Source of the DNA: Streptomyces sp. R21
GTDB lineage: Bacteria; Actinomycetota; Actinomycetes; Streptomycetales; Streptomycetaceae
DNA: 64,000 nt
Direction of reading: 5' to 3'
Assembly (NCBI RefSeq): GCF_041051975.1
Contig: NZ_CP163435.1
Location: 6,365,001 to 6,429,000 of the forward strand
A program made the position numbers and the translations under genes. Every line of letters begins with the position of its first letter. The stretch's first letter is position 1. Below, one piece after another: positions 34,264 to 44,078 of the stretch. The notes beneath the pieces were generated by a model, which saw nothing but the letters and a program-made list of their open reading frames with translations, was not told the origin of the DNA and did no database searches.

Positions 34264-36188
34264 TCCGACTCCTCGTGAGGTGTGATCACGGCCAGCACCT
34301 GGTCCATGGCGACCGTCGTGCCCGGCGTGACATCCAGCTCGCTGACGGTCCCGGCGTGCGGCGCGGAGATGACGTGCTCCATCTTCATCGCCTCCACCAC
34401 CAACAGGCTCTGCCCGGCGGTCACTTCGTCACCGACGGCGACCTTCACCACGGTCACCGTGCCGGGCATGGGAGCGGTGAGGGAGTCGGCGCCGCTCACC
34501 CCGGCTCCGGTCAGCGAGGCGGCCACCGGGTCGTGGTCGCGCACGTGCCAGGCGTCGCCGTCGCGGCCCAGCCAGTCGCCGGCGCGGTGGAAGGTGTGCC
34601 GGACGCCGTCCAGGGTCACGGCGACCCGGTCCTCGGTGACGGTGTGGGCGCCGCGCGGGACGTACTCCACGGGGTCGAGCACCCTCAAGTGGAAGCCCAC
34701 CGGCCGGTGCCGGCCGCCGAGCCGCCAGCCGCTGGGCACCGAGAAGGGGTCGGTCCAGCCCTCGGCGGTGGGCTTGAGGTCTTCGAGTCGGGCGGCCGCG
34801 GCCGCTTCGTAGACCTCCTCCGGCACGTCCGCCGGGACCAGCTCGTCCACCACCCGCTCGACCAGCCCGGTGTCCAGGTCCCCCGCCACGACGGCAGGAT
34901 GGGCAAGGAGCCGCCGCAGGAACCCCGCGTTGGTCGGCACGCCCAACGTGACCGTCTCCGCGAGGGCCGCCCGGAGCTTGCGCAACGCGGTCGCGCGGTC
35001 GGGGCCGTACGCGATGACCTTGGAGAGCATCGGGTCGTAGAGCGAACCGACCTCCGTGCCCTCGCTCAGGCCCGAGTCGGTGCGCACGCCCTCTCCCTGC
35101 GGCTCGCGCAGGGAGAGCACCGTGCCGCCGGACGGCAGGAACCCGCGCGAGGGGTCCTCGGCGCAGATGCGTGCCTCGACCGCGTGCCCGGTGAGGGTGA
35201 TGTCCTTCTGGGCGTACGGCAGTTGCTCACCGGCCGCGACCCGCAGCTGCCACTCGACCAGGTCCAGGCCGGTGATCAGCTCGGTCACCGGGTGCTCGAC
35301 CTGGAGGCGGGTGTTCATCTCCATGAAGAAGTACGACGACGGGTCGCCGCCGGGGACGATGAACTCGACCGTGCCCGCACCCTCGTAGCCACAGGAGCGG
35401 GCCGCCCAGGCCGCCGCCTCGCCCATCGAGGCGCGGGTGGCGTCGTCGAGGAGGACGCTGGGCGCCTCCTCGATGATCTTCTGGTGGCGGCGCTGGAGTG
35501 AGCACTCGCGCTCGCCCAGGTGGATCACGTTGCCGTGGCCGTCCGCCAGGACCTGGATCTCGATGTGCCGGGGGCGGTCGACCCAGCGCTCCACGAGGAG
35601 CGTGTCGTCGCCGAAGGAGGCGCGGGCCTCGCGGCGGGCGGCGGCGATCTCCTCGCCGAGCAGCGCCGCGTCGCGCACCAGCCGCATGCCCTTGCCGCCG
35701 CCGCCCGCGCTGGGCTTGAGCAGCACGGGCATGCCGATCTCCCGTGCGGCGTCGGCGAGTTGGGCATCCGTCAGGCCGCTGCCGCTGGACCCCGGAACCA
35801 CCGGAACCCCGGCCGCTTTCACCGTCTCCTTGGCGCGGATCTTGTCGCCCATGAGCGAGATCGCGTCGGCGGGCGGCCCGATGAAGACGAGCCCCGCGTC
35901 GGCGCAGGCCCGCGCGAACGAGGCGTTCTCCGCGAGGAATCCATAGCCCGGGTGAACGGCCTGAGCGCCCGTCCGCGCGGCGGCCTCAAGGAGCCGCTCC
36001 ACCGACAGATAGCTCTCCGCCGCCGGCGCCGGACCGATCCGTACCGCCGTGTCGGCCTCCCGCACATGCCGGGCGTCCGCGTCGGCGTCGGAGAAGACGG
36101 CCACCGAACGCACGCCGAGCGAGCGCAGCGTACGGATCACGCGGACGGCGATCTCGCCCCGGTTGGCCACAAGTACCGTGTCGAACAT
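34260..36188 (-). CDS. acyl-CoA carboxylase alpha subunit (biotin carboxylase/BCCP), methylcrotonyl-CoA type
   Basis: A 642-residue protein with a biotin-carboxylase N-half: VLVANRGEIAVRVIRT at the start, ATP-grasp SAGGGGKGMR and catalytic FIVPGGD...FFMEMNTRLQVEHPVTE. A BT linker follows, then a C-terminal biotinyl domain with VEAMKMEHVI, where the Lys is biotinylated. With the adjacent beta subunit it should carboxylate 3-methylcrotonyl-CoA. ATG 36188 is chosen with GAGGGG upstream. A GTG at 36206 overlapping the previous stop (GTGA) is an alternative. Confidence 0.93.
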   Translation of the reverse strand: MFDTVLVANRGEIAVRVIRTLRSLGVRSVAVFSDADADARHVREADTAVRIGPAPAAESYLSVERLLEAAARTGAQAVHPGYGFLAENASFARACADAGLVFIGPPADAISLMGDKIRAKETVKAAGVPVVPGSSGSGLTDAQLADAAREIGMPVLLKPSAGGGGKGMRLVRDAALLGEEIAAARREARASFGDDTLLVERWVDRPRHIEIQVLADGHGNVIHLGERECSLQRRHQKIIEEAPSVLLDDATRASMGEAAAWAARSCGYEGAGTVEFIVPGGDPSSYFFMEMNTRLQVEHPVTELITGLDLVEWQLRVAAGEQLPYAQKDITLTGHAVEARICAEDPSRGFLPSGGTVLSLREPQGEGVRTDSGLSEGTEVGSLYDPMLSKVIAYGPDRATALRKLRAALAETVTLGVPTNAGFLRRLLAHPAVVAGDLDTGLVERVVDELVPADVPEEVYEAAAAARLEDLKPTAEGWTDPFSVPSGWRLGGRHRPVGFHLRVLDPVEYVPRGAHTVTEDRVAVTLDGVRHTFHRAGDWLGRDGDAWHVRDHDPVAASLTGAGVSGADSLTAPMPGTVTVVKVAVGDEVTAGQSLLVVEAMKMEHVISAPHAGTVSELDVTPGTTVAMDQVLAVITPHEESE

Positions 36189-36202
36189 CGTCAGGGGTCC
36201 CC

Positions 36203-37819
<1,617 letters not shown>

Positions 37820-37862
37820 CCTGCGGTCCCCTCACCCAGTGGTCCACCAGTGAATGAATCCG

Positions 37863-37907
37863 GTTAATGAGCGTTAACGCGTTTCCTTCAGGTTAACGAG
37901 CGCTAAC
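37863..37907. promoter_or_regulatory. paired TetR operators of the leucine-catabolic operon
   Basis: Two 16-bp near-palindromes, GTTAATGAGCGTTAAC (37863-37878) and GTTAACGAGCGCTAAC (37892-37907), lie 29 bp apart centre to centre between the divergent carboxylase operon and tetR gene. The spacing puts them on nearly the same helix face. They fit cooperative binding by the adjacent TetR protein. Confidence 0.78.
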
Positions 37908-37929
37908 CTCCCTGTCTAGAATTGCTTCC

Positions 37930-38523
37930 ATGGCCACGAGAACCGACGCGCCCACCCGTCGCGAGCAGATCCTCAAGGAAGCCGCCCGTCTCTTCGCCGA
38001 GCGCGGCTTCCACGGTGTAGGAGTGGACGAGATAGGGGCGGCCGTCGGCATCAGCGGCCCCGGTCTCTACCGGCACTTCCCCGGCAAGGACGCGATGCTC
38101 GCCGAGCTGCTGGTGGGCATCAGCGGCCAGCTGCTGACCGGCGCGAAGCTGCGCCTTCAGGAGGCCGACGGGGCTGCCCCCGGGGAGGTCCTCGACTCGC
38201 TCATCGAGGGGCACATCGACTTCGCGCTCGACGACCGCCCCCTGATCACCCTGCACGACCGCGAGCTGGACCGCCTGCGCGACAGTGACCGCAAGCTCGT
38301 GCGGCAGTTGCAGCGGCAGTACGTGGAGCTGTGGGTGGAGGTCGTCCGGGAGGCCTATCCGGGCCTGGCCGAGCCCACGGCCCGCTCGGCGGTGCACTCG
38401 GTCTTCGGTCTGCTGAACTCCACGCCGCACCTGGGGCGGCCCGGCTCCCTGCCCGGACGTGCGGGTACGGCGGAGCTGCTGCACCGTATGGCTCGTGGGG
38501 CCTTCGAGGCCGCGGGAGCGTGA
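37930..38523 (+). CDS. TetR family regulator of branched-chain acyl-CoA catabolism
   Basis: A 197-residue TetR protein with a helix-turn-helix at about residues 10-56 (containing EIGAAVGISGPGLYRHFPGKDAMLAEL) and a helical ligand domain. It resembles actinobacterial regulators of acyl-CoA metabolism. Given the divergent carboxylase/lyase/dehydrogenase operon and the paired operators, it likely represses that operon and itself and is released by an acyl-CoA intermediate. The ATG at 37930 has no obvious ribosome-binding site, so it may be weakly translated or near-leaderless. Confidence 0.88.
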   Translation: MATRTDAPTRREQILKEAARLFAERGFHGVGVDEIGAAVGISGPGLYRHFPGKDAMLAELLVGISGQLLTGAKLRLQEADGAAPGEVLDSLIEGHIDFALDDRPLITLHDRELDRLRDSDRKLVRQLQRQYVELWVEVVREAYPGLAEPTARSAVHSVFGLLNSTPHLGRPGSLPGRAGTAELLHRMARGAFEAAGA

Positions 38524-38619
38524 CGAGGGTCTCGGGGTGGTTGCTCTGGACGACCGTTGCGACTGGCCGGTAACCTTTGTCTGAGCAAGCGCTTAGAAAT
38601 GACCCAGGTGGAGGTAACG

Positions 38620-39777
38620 GTGCGCCGTACGGTGTTCAACGAGGATCACGAGGCGTTCCGGGAGACCCTGCGCGCCTTCATCGAGGCCGAGGTCGTCCCG
38701 GTCTACGACGAGTGGTTCGCAGCCGGCCAGGCGCCGCGCGACTTCTACTTCAAGCTCGCCGAGCTGGGTGTCTTCGGCATCCGCGTCGACGAGGAGTTCG
38801 GCGGCGCCGGCATCGACTCGTACAAGTTCGAGGCCGTCATGTACGAGGAGACGGCCCGCGCGGGCGTCCAGTTCGGCGGCTCCGGCGTGCACGTGCTGCT
38901 CGGCCTGCCGTACATCAAGATGCTCGCCACCGACGAGCAGAAGAAGCGCTTCCTGCCGAAGTTCGTCTCCGGCGAGGAGATGTGGGCCCTCGCGATGACC
39001 GAGCCGGGCACCGGGTCCGACCTCGCGGGCATGAAGACCACCGCCAAGCTCTCCGAGGACGGCACGCACTACGTCCTCAACGGCGCCAAGACCTTCATCA
39101 CCGGTGGTGTGCACGCCGACAAGGTCATCGTCTGCGCCCGCACCGCCGCCCCGACCGCCGAGGACCGCCGCCACGGCATCTCCCTGTTCGCCGTGGACAC
39201 CAAGTCCGAGGGCTACTCCATCGGCCGCAAGCTCGACAAGCTCGGCCTGAAGACCTCCGACACCGCCGAGCTGGCGTTCGTCGACGTGAAGGTCCCCGTC
39301 GAGGACCTCCTCGGCGAGGAGAACAAGGGCTTCTACTACCTCGGCCACAACCTCGCCTCCGAGCGCTGGGGCATCGCGTTCGGCGCCTACGCGCAGGCCA
39401 AGGCCGCCGTCCGGTTCGCCAAGGAGTACGTCCAGGAGCGCACCGTCTTCGGCAAGCCCGTCGCCTCCTTCCAGAACACCAAGTTCGAGCTGGCCGCCTG
39501 CCAGGCCGAGGTCGACGCGGCCGAGGCCGTCGCCGACCGCGCGCTCGAAGCCCTCGACGCGGGCGAGCTGACCCCCGCCGAGGCCGCCAGCGCCAAGCTG
39601 TTCTGCACCGAGGTCGCGCACCGCGTCATCGACCGGTGCCTCCAGCTGCACGGCGGCTACGGCTTCATGAACGAGTACCCGATCGCCCGCCTGTACGCGG
39701 ACAACCGCGTCAACCGCATCTACGGTGGCACCAGCGAGATCATGAAGACGATCATCGCGAAGGACATGGGCCTTTAA
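38620..39777 (+). CDS. long-chain-type acyl-CoA dehydrogenase
   Basis: A 385-residue acyl-CoA dehydrogenase. Signatures include LAMTEPGTGSDLAGM, TVFGKPVASFQNTKFELA and the C-terminal RIYGGTSEIMKTIIAKDMGL. Gly at the short-chain catalytic position and the GGTSEIMK ending resemble long-chain dehydrogenases, whose catalytic Glu lies earlier in the chain. It likely oxidises long or branched acyl-CoAs in beta-oxidation. GTG 38620 is chosen because GGAGG lies just upstream; an in-frame ATG at 38599 is possible. It is followed 35 bp later by a TesB thioesterase. Confidence 0.92.
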   Translation: MRRTVFNEDHEAFRETLRAFIEAEVVPVYDEWFAAGQAPRDFYFKLAELGVFGIRVDEEFGGAGIDSYKFEAVMYEETARAGVQFGGSGVHVLLGLPYIKMLATDEQKKRFLPKFVSGEEMWALAMTEPGTGSDLAGMKTTAKLSEDGTHYVLNGAKTFITGGVHADKVIVCARTAAPTAEDRRHGISLFAVDTKSEGYSIGRKLDKLGLKTSDTAELAFVDVKVPVEDLLGEENKGFYYLGHNLASERWGIAFGAYAQAKAAVRFAKEYVQERTVFGKPVASFQNTKFELAACQAEVDAAEAVADRALEALDAGELTPAEAASAKLFCTEVAHRVIDRCLQLHGGYGFMNEYPIARLYADNRVNRIYGGTSEIMKTIIAKDMGL

Positions 39778-39812
39778 GCTCCCCGAAAAAAGTCCAAGGT
39801 ACAACTGACCTC

Positions 39813-40688
39813 ATGAGTGAGGCACTTGAGTCCCTGCTCGATCTGCTCAACCTTGAGCGGATCGAGCAGGACATCTTCCGCGGCCGGTCCCAGTCCGCCA
39901 TCATCCCCCGGGTGTTCGGCGGCCAGGTCGCGGCCCAGGCGCTGGTCGCCGCCGGGCGAACGGTCCCCGAGGACCGGCTCGCGCACTCCCTGCACGCGTA
40001 CTTCCTGCGCACCGGGGACCCGGGCGCGCCCATCGTCTACTCGGTGGACCGCATCCGCGACGGGCGCTCCTTCACCACGCGCCGTGTCGTCGCCGTCCAG
40101 CACGGGCAGCCCATCTTCCACCTCTCCGCGTCCTTCCAGACGTACGAGGAGGGCCTGGAGCACCAGGCGGACATGCCGCCCGCGCCCGACCCCGAGACGC
40201 TGCCGACCGCGGCCGAGCTGCTGCCGCGCTACGCCCACCTCTTCACCGACCCGGGCGTCGCGGAGCGGCTCCTCGCGGCGCGCGAGGCCGTCGACGTGCG
40301 CTACGTCGACGCGCCGCCGTACGGCAGTGTCGGCGAGCCCCGCGAACCCCACTCCCAGGTGTGGTTCCGCACCAACGGCAAGCTCGCCGACGACCCCCTG
40401 CTGCACGTCTGCCTCGCCACGTACGTCTCCGACATGACCCTCCTCGACTCCGTGCTCCTCGCGCACGGCCGCGGCGGCTGGGTCACCGGCGACGTCGTCG
40501 GCGCCTCGCTCGACCACGCCATGTGGTTCCACCGGCCGTTCCGGGCCGACGAGTGGCTGCTGTACGACCAGGACTCGCCGTCCGCGTCCGGCGGGCGCGG
40601 CCTCGGGCAGGCCCGCATCTACACACAGGACGGGCGGCTGGCCATTTCGGTCATCCAGGAAGGCGTGGTCCGCGTTCCTCGGCCGTGA
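39813..40688 (+). CDS. acyl-CoA thioesterase II (TesB family)
   Basis: A 291-residue double-hotdog thioesterase hydrolysing medium and long acyl-CoAs. Hallmarks are RVFGGQVAAQALVAA, HSLHAYFLRTGD, the repeat GRSFTTRRVVAVQ, and SLDHAMWFHRPFRADEWLLYDQDSP with the catalytic Asp. It lies 35 bp after the acyl-CoA dehydrogenase, probably co-transcribed. Together they point to fatty-acid oxidation with CoA recovery. Confidence 0.93.
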   Translation: MSEALESLLDLLNLERIEQDIFRGRSQSAIIPRVFGGQVAAQALVAAGRTVPEDRLAHSLHAYFLRTGDPGAPIVYSVDRIRDGRSFTTRRVVAVQHGQPIFHLSASFQTYEEGLEHQADMPPAPDPETLPTAAELLPRYAHLFTDPGVAERLLAAREAVDVRYVDAPPYGSVGEPREPHSQVWFRTNGKLADDPLLHVCLATYVSDMTLLDSVLLAHGRGGWVTGDVVGASLDHAMWFHRPFRADEWLLYDQDSPSASGGRGLGQARIYTQDGRLAISVIQEGVVRVPRP

Positions 40689-40797
40689 ATGCCGGTCGAG
40701 GCGGTCGCTGGTCCAGTGGTGTGGGATTGGACCTGGGCGGGCGGGGGTGCGGCCCGGCAGGATCGGCCGTCTCGCATGACGGACCCGAGGGGGCGGT

Positions 40798-41475
40798 ATG
40801 AGCCGTACGGAAGAGTCGTGGAACTGGCGCGGGGGACGGATCCGGGAGGCCTTCGCGGAGGCGGCCCGGGCCGTGGCCGAGCTGCTCGCGGAGCCCGCCG
40901 TCGCGGCGGCGTGGGAGAAGCCCAGCGCGCTGCGGGACTTCAGCGTCGGGGGCCTCGCCGGGCACACCGCCTGGCAGGCGCTTGCCGTTCCGCAGCTGCT
41001 CGCGGAGCCGGAGCCCGCGGAGCCGGTGGTGTCGCTGCGGGAGTACTACCTGCAGCGGGTGACCTGGCTGGACGCCGGGGTCGACGGCGCCGTCAACGTG
41101 CGGATCCGGACGGGGGGTGAGGCCGAGGCGGCGGACGGGCACGAGGCGCTCCTCGGGCGCGTGCGGGAGGCCGCCGGGTGGCTGCGCGCCGAGCTGGCGG
41201 AGGTGCCCGCCGGGCGGCCGATCAGGGTGCCCTCCTGGGGCGACTGGTCGCTGGACCTCGACGACTTCCTGCTCACCCGGCTGCTCGAACTCGTCGTCCA
41301 CGCCGACGACTTGGCCCACAGCGTGGGCCTGCCGACCCCGGAATTCCCCGAGCACGTGACCGCCCCGGTCGTCGAGCTGCTCAGCCGCCTCGCGGTCCGG
41401 CGCCACGGGACGGTGGACGTGATCCGGGGACTCGCCCGCACCGAGCGCGCCCCCGCATCGATCGCCGGTCTATAG
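40798..41475 (+). CDS. maleylpyruvate isomerase/DinB-like mycothiol-dependent-fold protein
   Basis: A 225-residue protein of the DinB/MDMPI superfamily. It has an N-terminal four-helix bundle with the typical SVGGLAGHTAWQAL segment (a metal-ligand His) and a second His region LLELVVHADDLAHSVGL with a C-terminal HTVDVIRGL-like end. Members use mycothiol as cofactor in maleylpyruvate isomerisation or related thiol transfers; the substrate here is unknown. It is convergent with a phosphatase-like gene, and only 13 bp separate their stops. Confidence 0.8.
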   Translation: MSRTEESWNWRGGRIREAFAEAARAVAELLAEPAVAAAWEKPSALRDFSVGGLAGHTAWQALAVPQLLAEPEPAEPVVSLREYYLQRVTWLDAGVDGAVNVRIRTGGEAEAADGHEALLGRVREAAGWLRAELAEVPAGRPIRVPSWGDWSLDLDDFLLTRLLELVVHADDLAHSVGLPTPEFPEHVTAPVVELLSRLAVRRHGTVDVIRGLARTERAPASIAGL

Positions 41476-41495
41476 ACATCATCGATCTCTAGACC
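41467..41495. terminator. inverted repeat shared by two convergent stop codons
   Basis: GGTCTATAGA and TCTCTAGACC form a 10-bp stem with one mismatch and a 9-nt loop. Each arm contains the TAG stop of one of the two converging genes. It may act as a compact bidirectional terminator. Confidence 0.5.
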
Positions 41496-42277
41496 AGGCC
41501 CGCGGCGTCGAGCAGGTAAGCCGTCATCGGGTCGTAGTAGCGGGGGCTCTTGACGTGGTCGTCGAGGGGAACCGTCACCTGTACGGTGCCCTCGGCCTCG
41601 GCGAGGAACAGGGCCGGGTCGTTGGAGTCGGCGTAGCCCATGGAGTCGACGCCGAGCTGGCCCGCGCAGCCCGCCCAGCCGTGGTCGGCGACGACCAGGT
41701 CGGGCAGCGGGCGGCCCTCGCGGTCCAGGCCGGTGAGGATCTGCCGCATCGGCTCACCGGAGTGCGTGTGCCACAGTGTGGCGCCGTGCTCCAGGACCGC
41801 CACGTCCGCGAACTGGAAGACGTACCCCTCATCGGTCTGCAGGCCGTCCGGGATCACGACGATCTCGCAGCCCGCCGCGCGCAGGGCGTCGGCGGTGGTG
41901 CGGTGCACGTCCAGGAGGCCGCCCGGGTGACCGGTGGCGAACAGCACCCGCTGCTTCCCGGCGACCGCCTTGCGCAGCCGGGCCGACATCCGCTCAAGGG
42001 CGTCGACCGTCAGATCGGGGTCGATGGTGTCCTGCCCGTAGCGGTACTCCGGGTCGTCGTTCACACCGCAGCGCTCCGCCATCACCGCGAGGACGTCCTG
42101 CTCGTCGCTCCAGCGGTCACCGAGTTCCAGGCCGAGCCAGTAGTTGCGGTCGCCGTTCGCGAGCTTGCGGTAATGGGAGAGGTTGTTCTCGCGAGGTGTG
42201 GCCACGTCGCCCGCGATACGCGTATGTACGAGGTGGTCGACGAGCGCGTCGCGGCTGGGAATCCCGGATATCGGCAT
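41489..42277 (-). CDS. putative phosphatase, conserved actinobacterial protein
   Basis: A 262-residue cytosolic protein. I recognise it only as a conserved actinobacterial family usually annotated as phosphatase. Features include LFATGHPGGLLDVHRTTADAL near the middle, VVADHGWAGCAGQLGVDSMGY and SNDPALFLAEA in the C-terminal half, with several Asp and His that could bind metal. Classic HAD or histidine-phosphatase motifs are not evident, so the activity is uncertain. ATG 42277 is chosen; another in-frame ATG is at 42286. Confidence 0.65.
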   Translation of the reverse strand: MPISGIPSRDALVDHLVHTRIAGDVATPRENNLSHYRKLANGDRNYWLGLELGDRWSDEQDVLAVMAERCGVNDDPEYRYGQDTIDPDLTVDALERMSARLRKAVAGKQRVLFATGHPGGLLDVHRTTADALRAAGCEIVVIPDGLQTDEGYVFQFADVAVLEHGATLWHTHSGEPMRQILTGLDREGRPLPDLVVADHGWAGCAGQLGVDSMGYADSNDPALFLAEAEGTVQVTVPLDDHVKSPRYYDPMTAYLLDAAGLV

Positions 42278-42384
42278 GGTTCCCATTGTGCCGGTGCGAT
42301 GCGCCGCGGGCCGCGCCGTTCCGAAGCCTGGGACGTGGGTCACGTGGCCTCGGGGGGCTGTTCTCCGCGCCGCTCAGCGGCCTC

Positions 42385-43893
42385 TCAGGCTGCTTCACCC
42401 ACCCGCAACGCGAACCACAACTCCATCCGCACATCCGCGTCATCGAGGTCCGCCCCCAACAACACCGCGCATCGCGCGATCCGCTGCCGCACCGTATTGC
42501 GGTGCACGGACAGCGCCACCGCCGTGCGGTCCCAACTGCCGTGCAGGGAGAGCCAGGTGCGAAGGGTCTCGGGGAGGGCCGGGGCCGCGGCGATGGGGGC
42601 GAGGAGCGCCCTGGCATGTGCCTCGGCCTCGGCCGGCGGGACGAGGTCGGCGAGAGCGGGGCGTTCGCCGTGCCGGACCAGGGCGGTACGGGTGGCGCGG
42701 GCGCGGGCCAGCGCGCGGGCCGCCTGGGTGTCGGCGGTGGCCCACCCGCCCGGGGCCGCGGCCGGGCTCACCCCGAGCGTCCAGCCCGGCTGCGCGGCCG
42801 GTTCCCGCTCGGCGGGCACGAGGACCCGTACGACATCGCCGCCCGCGTCGACGAGCGCCGAGCCCAGCGCCGCACCCAGCGCGGACGCGGCCACGGCGTC
42901 CGGCGCGGACCTGCCCCCTTCGCCGGCCGGCCGCGCATGCACCACGATCCACCGCTTCCCGCCCAGCAGCGGAGCCACGTCCTCGGGCCCGGCCCCCAGC
43001 AGCAGCCGTACGAGGGCCGACGAACGCGCCGCCCCCGTCCCGCTCTGCTGCTCCCCGGTGAGCAGGGAGAGCAGTACCGCGGCGACGGAGGCGATGGTGT
43101 GGTCGCCGGGGTCCCGGCGCGGGGCGGCGACCCCGAGCACGAAGCCCTGCCCGGTACCGAGGGCGTAGGCGGCGAGGTGGGTGGAGCGGACGGTGTCGCT
43201 GGCGGAGGCCGGGCTCGTTCCCGGGCCGGTGCCTGGTCGCACCACCCCTGCCAGCGCGCCCAGCGCCTCCCCGGCCTCCGTCTCCGGCGCCCTCCCCGCC
43301 GTAGCCAGTTCAGCCCCGTCCGGTCCGTACAGCACCGTCCATCCGGCCACTCGCCGGGCGAGCTGGCGCAGCACCGACGGCACCGGGTCGGGGCGGGCCG
43401 CCGCCGCGGCCAGGCTCTGCTGGGCCTCCGTCACCCGGCGCAGCTCCGCCAGCCGGGCCTGGGCCATGAGCTGCCAGACGGCGCGGGCGATGCCGGAGAA
43501 GGTGGTCTGGGGCGGGACCTCCAGCAGGGGGAGGCCGTAGGTGTCGCAGGCCGCCACCAGCGCGCGCGGGACCGTGTCGTGGACCGGGACCAGGCCGAAG
43601 CCGAGGGCCGCGCCGCCCGCCTCGACGATCCGGGAGACGTAGTCGTCGAAGTACGTGCCCGAACCGGCGGCCTCCGGGATGTGGACCCCCGCGGTCAGCA
43701 GCAGCTCGCCGCCGAGCAGATACGGGTACGGGTCCGCCATCTCCGACGTGTGCGCCCAGTGGATCACCGCGTCCGGGTCGGCCGGGCCCGCGATCTGCCG
43801 CAGGCCCAGGTCCTCGCGGGCCAGGAGGGCTTCGAGGGGGACGGGGGGCGTGGGAGGAACGGGTGAAGTAGCGGGAACGACCGTGTCCGGCAT
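42385..43893 (-). CDS. PucR family transcriptional regulator
   Basis: A 502-residue regulator. The N-terminal PucR domain (about residues 15-135) includes WAHTSEMADPYPYLLGGELLLTAG; a GGDEF-like middle region follows, and the C-terminal helix-turn-helix (about 440-500) has LHGSWDRTAVALSVHRNTVRQRI. PucR proteins typically control purine, allantoin, amino-acid or polyamine degradation. ATG 43893 has GGAGGAA nine bases upstream. It is divergent from the symporter-ureohydrolase-ThDP-enzyme operon across 185 bp and probably regulates it. Confidence 0.9.
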   Translation of the reverse strand: MPDTVVPATSPVPPTPPVPLEALLAREDLGLRQIAGPADPDAVIHWAHTSEMADPYPYLLGGELLLTAGVHIPEAAGSGTYFDDYVSRIVEAGGAALGFGLVPVHDTVPRALVAACDTYGLPLLEVPPQTTFSGIARAVWQLMAQARLAELRRVTEAQQSLAAAAARPDPVPSVLRQLARRVAGWTVLYGPDGAELATAGRAPETEAGEALGALAGVVRPGTGPGTSPASASDTVRSTHLAAYALGTGQGFVLGVAAPRRDPGDHTIASVAAVLLSLLTGEQQSGTGAARSSALVRLLLGAGPEDVAPLLGGKRWIVVHARPAGEGGRSAPDAVAASALGAALGSALVDAGGDVVRVLVPAEREPAAQPGWTLGVSPAAAPGGWATADTQAARALARARATRTALVRHGERPALADLVPPAEAEAHARALLAPIAAAPALPETLRTWLSLHGSWDRTAVALSVHRNTVRQRIARCAVLLGADLDDADVRMELWFALRVGEAA

Positions 43894-44078
43894 GATGGAC
43901 GGTTCCTCCATCCGGCGTGGCTTCAGTAGATGAAACGTACACTTCTGCGTCGCCTTCCGGCCACCTAGGGTCGGTGCCACCGGCGGGAGCGGGTACGGGC
44001 GGATGTCCCCGCGATCCCCTGCCGGACACCCCCCTGAACTGCACGACACGCCACTGAGCGCGCGAAGGAGGCCCCCCT

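Noticed and set aside
41467..41495. DasR-type site (GGTCTA...TAGACC)
   Set aside because: The halves are separated too widely for a dre palindrome, and the element lies between two convergent 3' ends. It fits a small terminator better.
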